NCBI GenBank assembly: GCA_030037185.1
Contig: JASHRR010000487.1
Location: forward strand, 1 to 6,158
DNA from: Xanthobacteraceae bacterium
Lineage (GTDB): Bacteria > Pseudomonadota > Alphaproteobacteria > Rhizobiales > Xanthobacteraceae
Direction of reading: 5' to 3'
DNA: 6,158 bases
The translations under genes and the position numbers were made by a program. The notes beneath the pieces are model-generated. The model was given only the letters and a program-made list of their open reading frames with translations. It was not told the DNA's origin and ran no database searches. Positions 5,995-6,158 of the stretch are shown piece by piece (position 1 is the first letter of the stretch; the number at the start of each line of letters is the position of its first letter).

Positions 5995-6020
5995 CCAAGG
6001 AGCGTCGAGACGCTCCTTGG
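5995..6020. repeat. 26-bp perfect palindrome after the Vgb-like gene
   Basis: CCAAGGAGCGTC-GA-GACGCTCCTTGG has perfect 12-base arms with a 2-base centre, 31 bases after the stop at 5963. Transcribed, it would fold into a strong hairpin of about 11 pairs. No T run follows on either strand, so it is not a standard intrinsic terminator. It may still end or stabilise the transcript. Confidence 0.75.
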
Positions 6021-6123
6021 AGCGGCGATCCGTTTGATCCGACCGCAGCGCTGTCATCAGCTCGAATATTGAGCCAGATCTCATCGGAAAAGTCTGAGAG
6101 CACCGCTCCAAGAGAAACAGGCA

Positions 6124-6157
6124 CGCCAACGCCATAACTTTTTCCTTTTCGTTGGCG
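6124..6157. repeat. inverted repeat at the window edge
   Basis: CGCCAACG (6124-6131) and CGTTGGCG (6150-6157) are perfect 8-base arms flanking an 18-base T-rich spacer. It is cut off close to the window end, so its context cannot be judged. Confidence 0.4.
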
Positions 6158-6158
6158 C

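Larger units (their letters stand above)
5964..6158. other. 3' region without a convincing gene
   Basis: Minus-strand frames start at 6135 (MALACLFLLERCS) and 6124, with AAGGAAAAAG before the former. Both run back across the palindrome and into the Vgb-like gene or its stop, and their products show no known motif. The 6135 frame could be a short, unrecognised minus-strand gene or the edge of one. Confidence 0.3.

Noticed and set aside
1..6158. A new defence system, CRISPR array or complete mobile element
   Set aside because: No nuclease, transposase, recombinase, reverse transcriptase or repeat-spacer array could be recognised on either strand.

Overview
The window is GC-rich bacterial DNA with proteobacterial gene style, most likely from an alphaproteobacterium such as a rhizobial or sphingomonad-type soil or plant bacterium. 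That placement rests on composition and on the look of the TetR, HicB and DinB/methyltransferase proteins. It is an inference, because no taxonomic marker gene is present.

Left part (1-1471), minus strand. A SAM-dependent methyltransferase with a hydrophobic N-terminus (159-905) lies directly downstream of, and overlaps, a DinB-family gene (898-1408) that is broken by several reading-frame changes. Together they look like a two-gene operon. Its upstream region holds a nested inverted repeat (1431-1471). A possible 38-codon reading frame (46-162) overlaps the methyltransferase stop by ATGA.

Middle part (1606-3050). Two related TetR-type regulator genes face each other tail to tail. The right one (2154-2783, minus) is intact. 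The left one (about 1611-1975, plus) is a decayed relative with at least four frame changes and no start codon. Similarity between the two extends into the sequence just upstream of each start. Divergent from the intact regulator is a short plus-strand reading frame (2957-3044) that starts like a secreted or membrane protein but is frameshifted and ends at once. It may be the remnant of the regulator's target gene.

Next part (3305-4103). A HicB-type antitoxin gene (3371-3581, minus) is broken by a small deletion at a perfect 20-bp palindrome. A good intrinsic terminator follows it. No HicA toxin is recognisable upstream, only an unassigned open stretch. The remaining 3.0-3.3 kb and 3.8-4.1 kb stretches hold nothing I can name.

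Right part (4104-6158). One large healthy gene (4236-5963, plus) encodes an exported protein that joins a carboxypeptidase-regulatory-like beta-sandwich, a single heme-c motif (CYDCH) and a seven-bladed propeller resembling virginiamycin B lyase (Vgb/streptogramin lyase). It has a plausible promoter, a strong ribosome binding site, an 11-bp tandem repeat in the leader, and a 26-bp perfect palindrome after the stop.

Overall, three or four decayed genes lie between or beside three intact ones. This looks like an accessory region undergoing gene loss, unless the frame changes are sequencing errors. I see no defence system, CRISPR array, RNA gene or complete mobile element.
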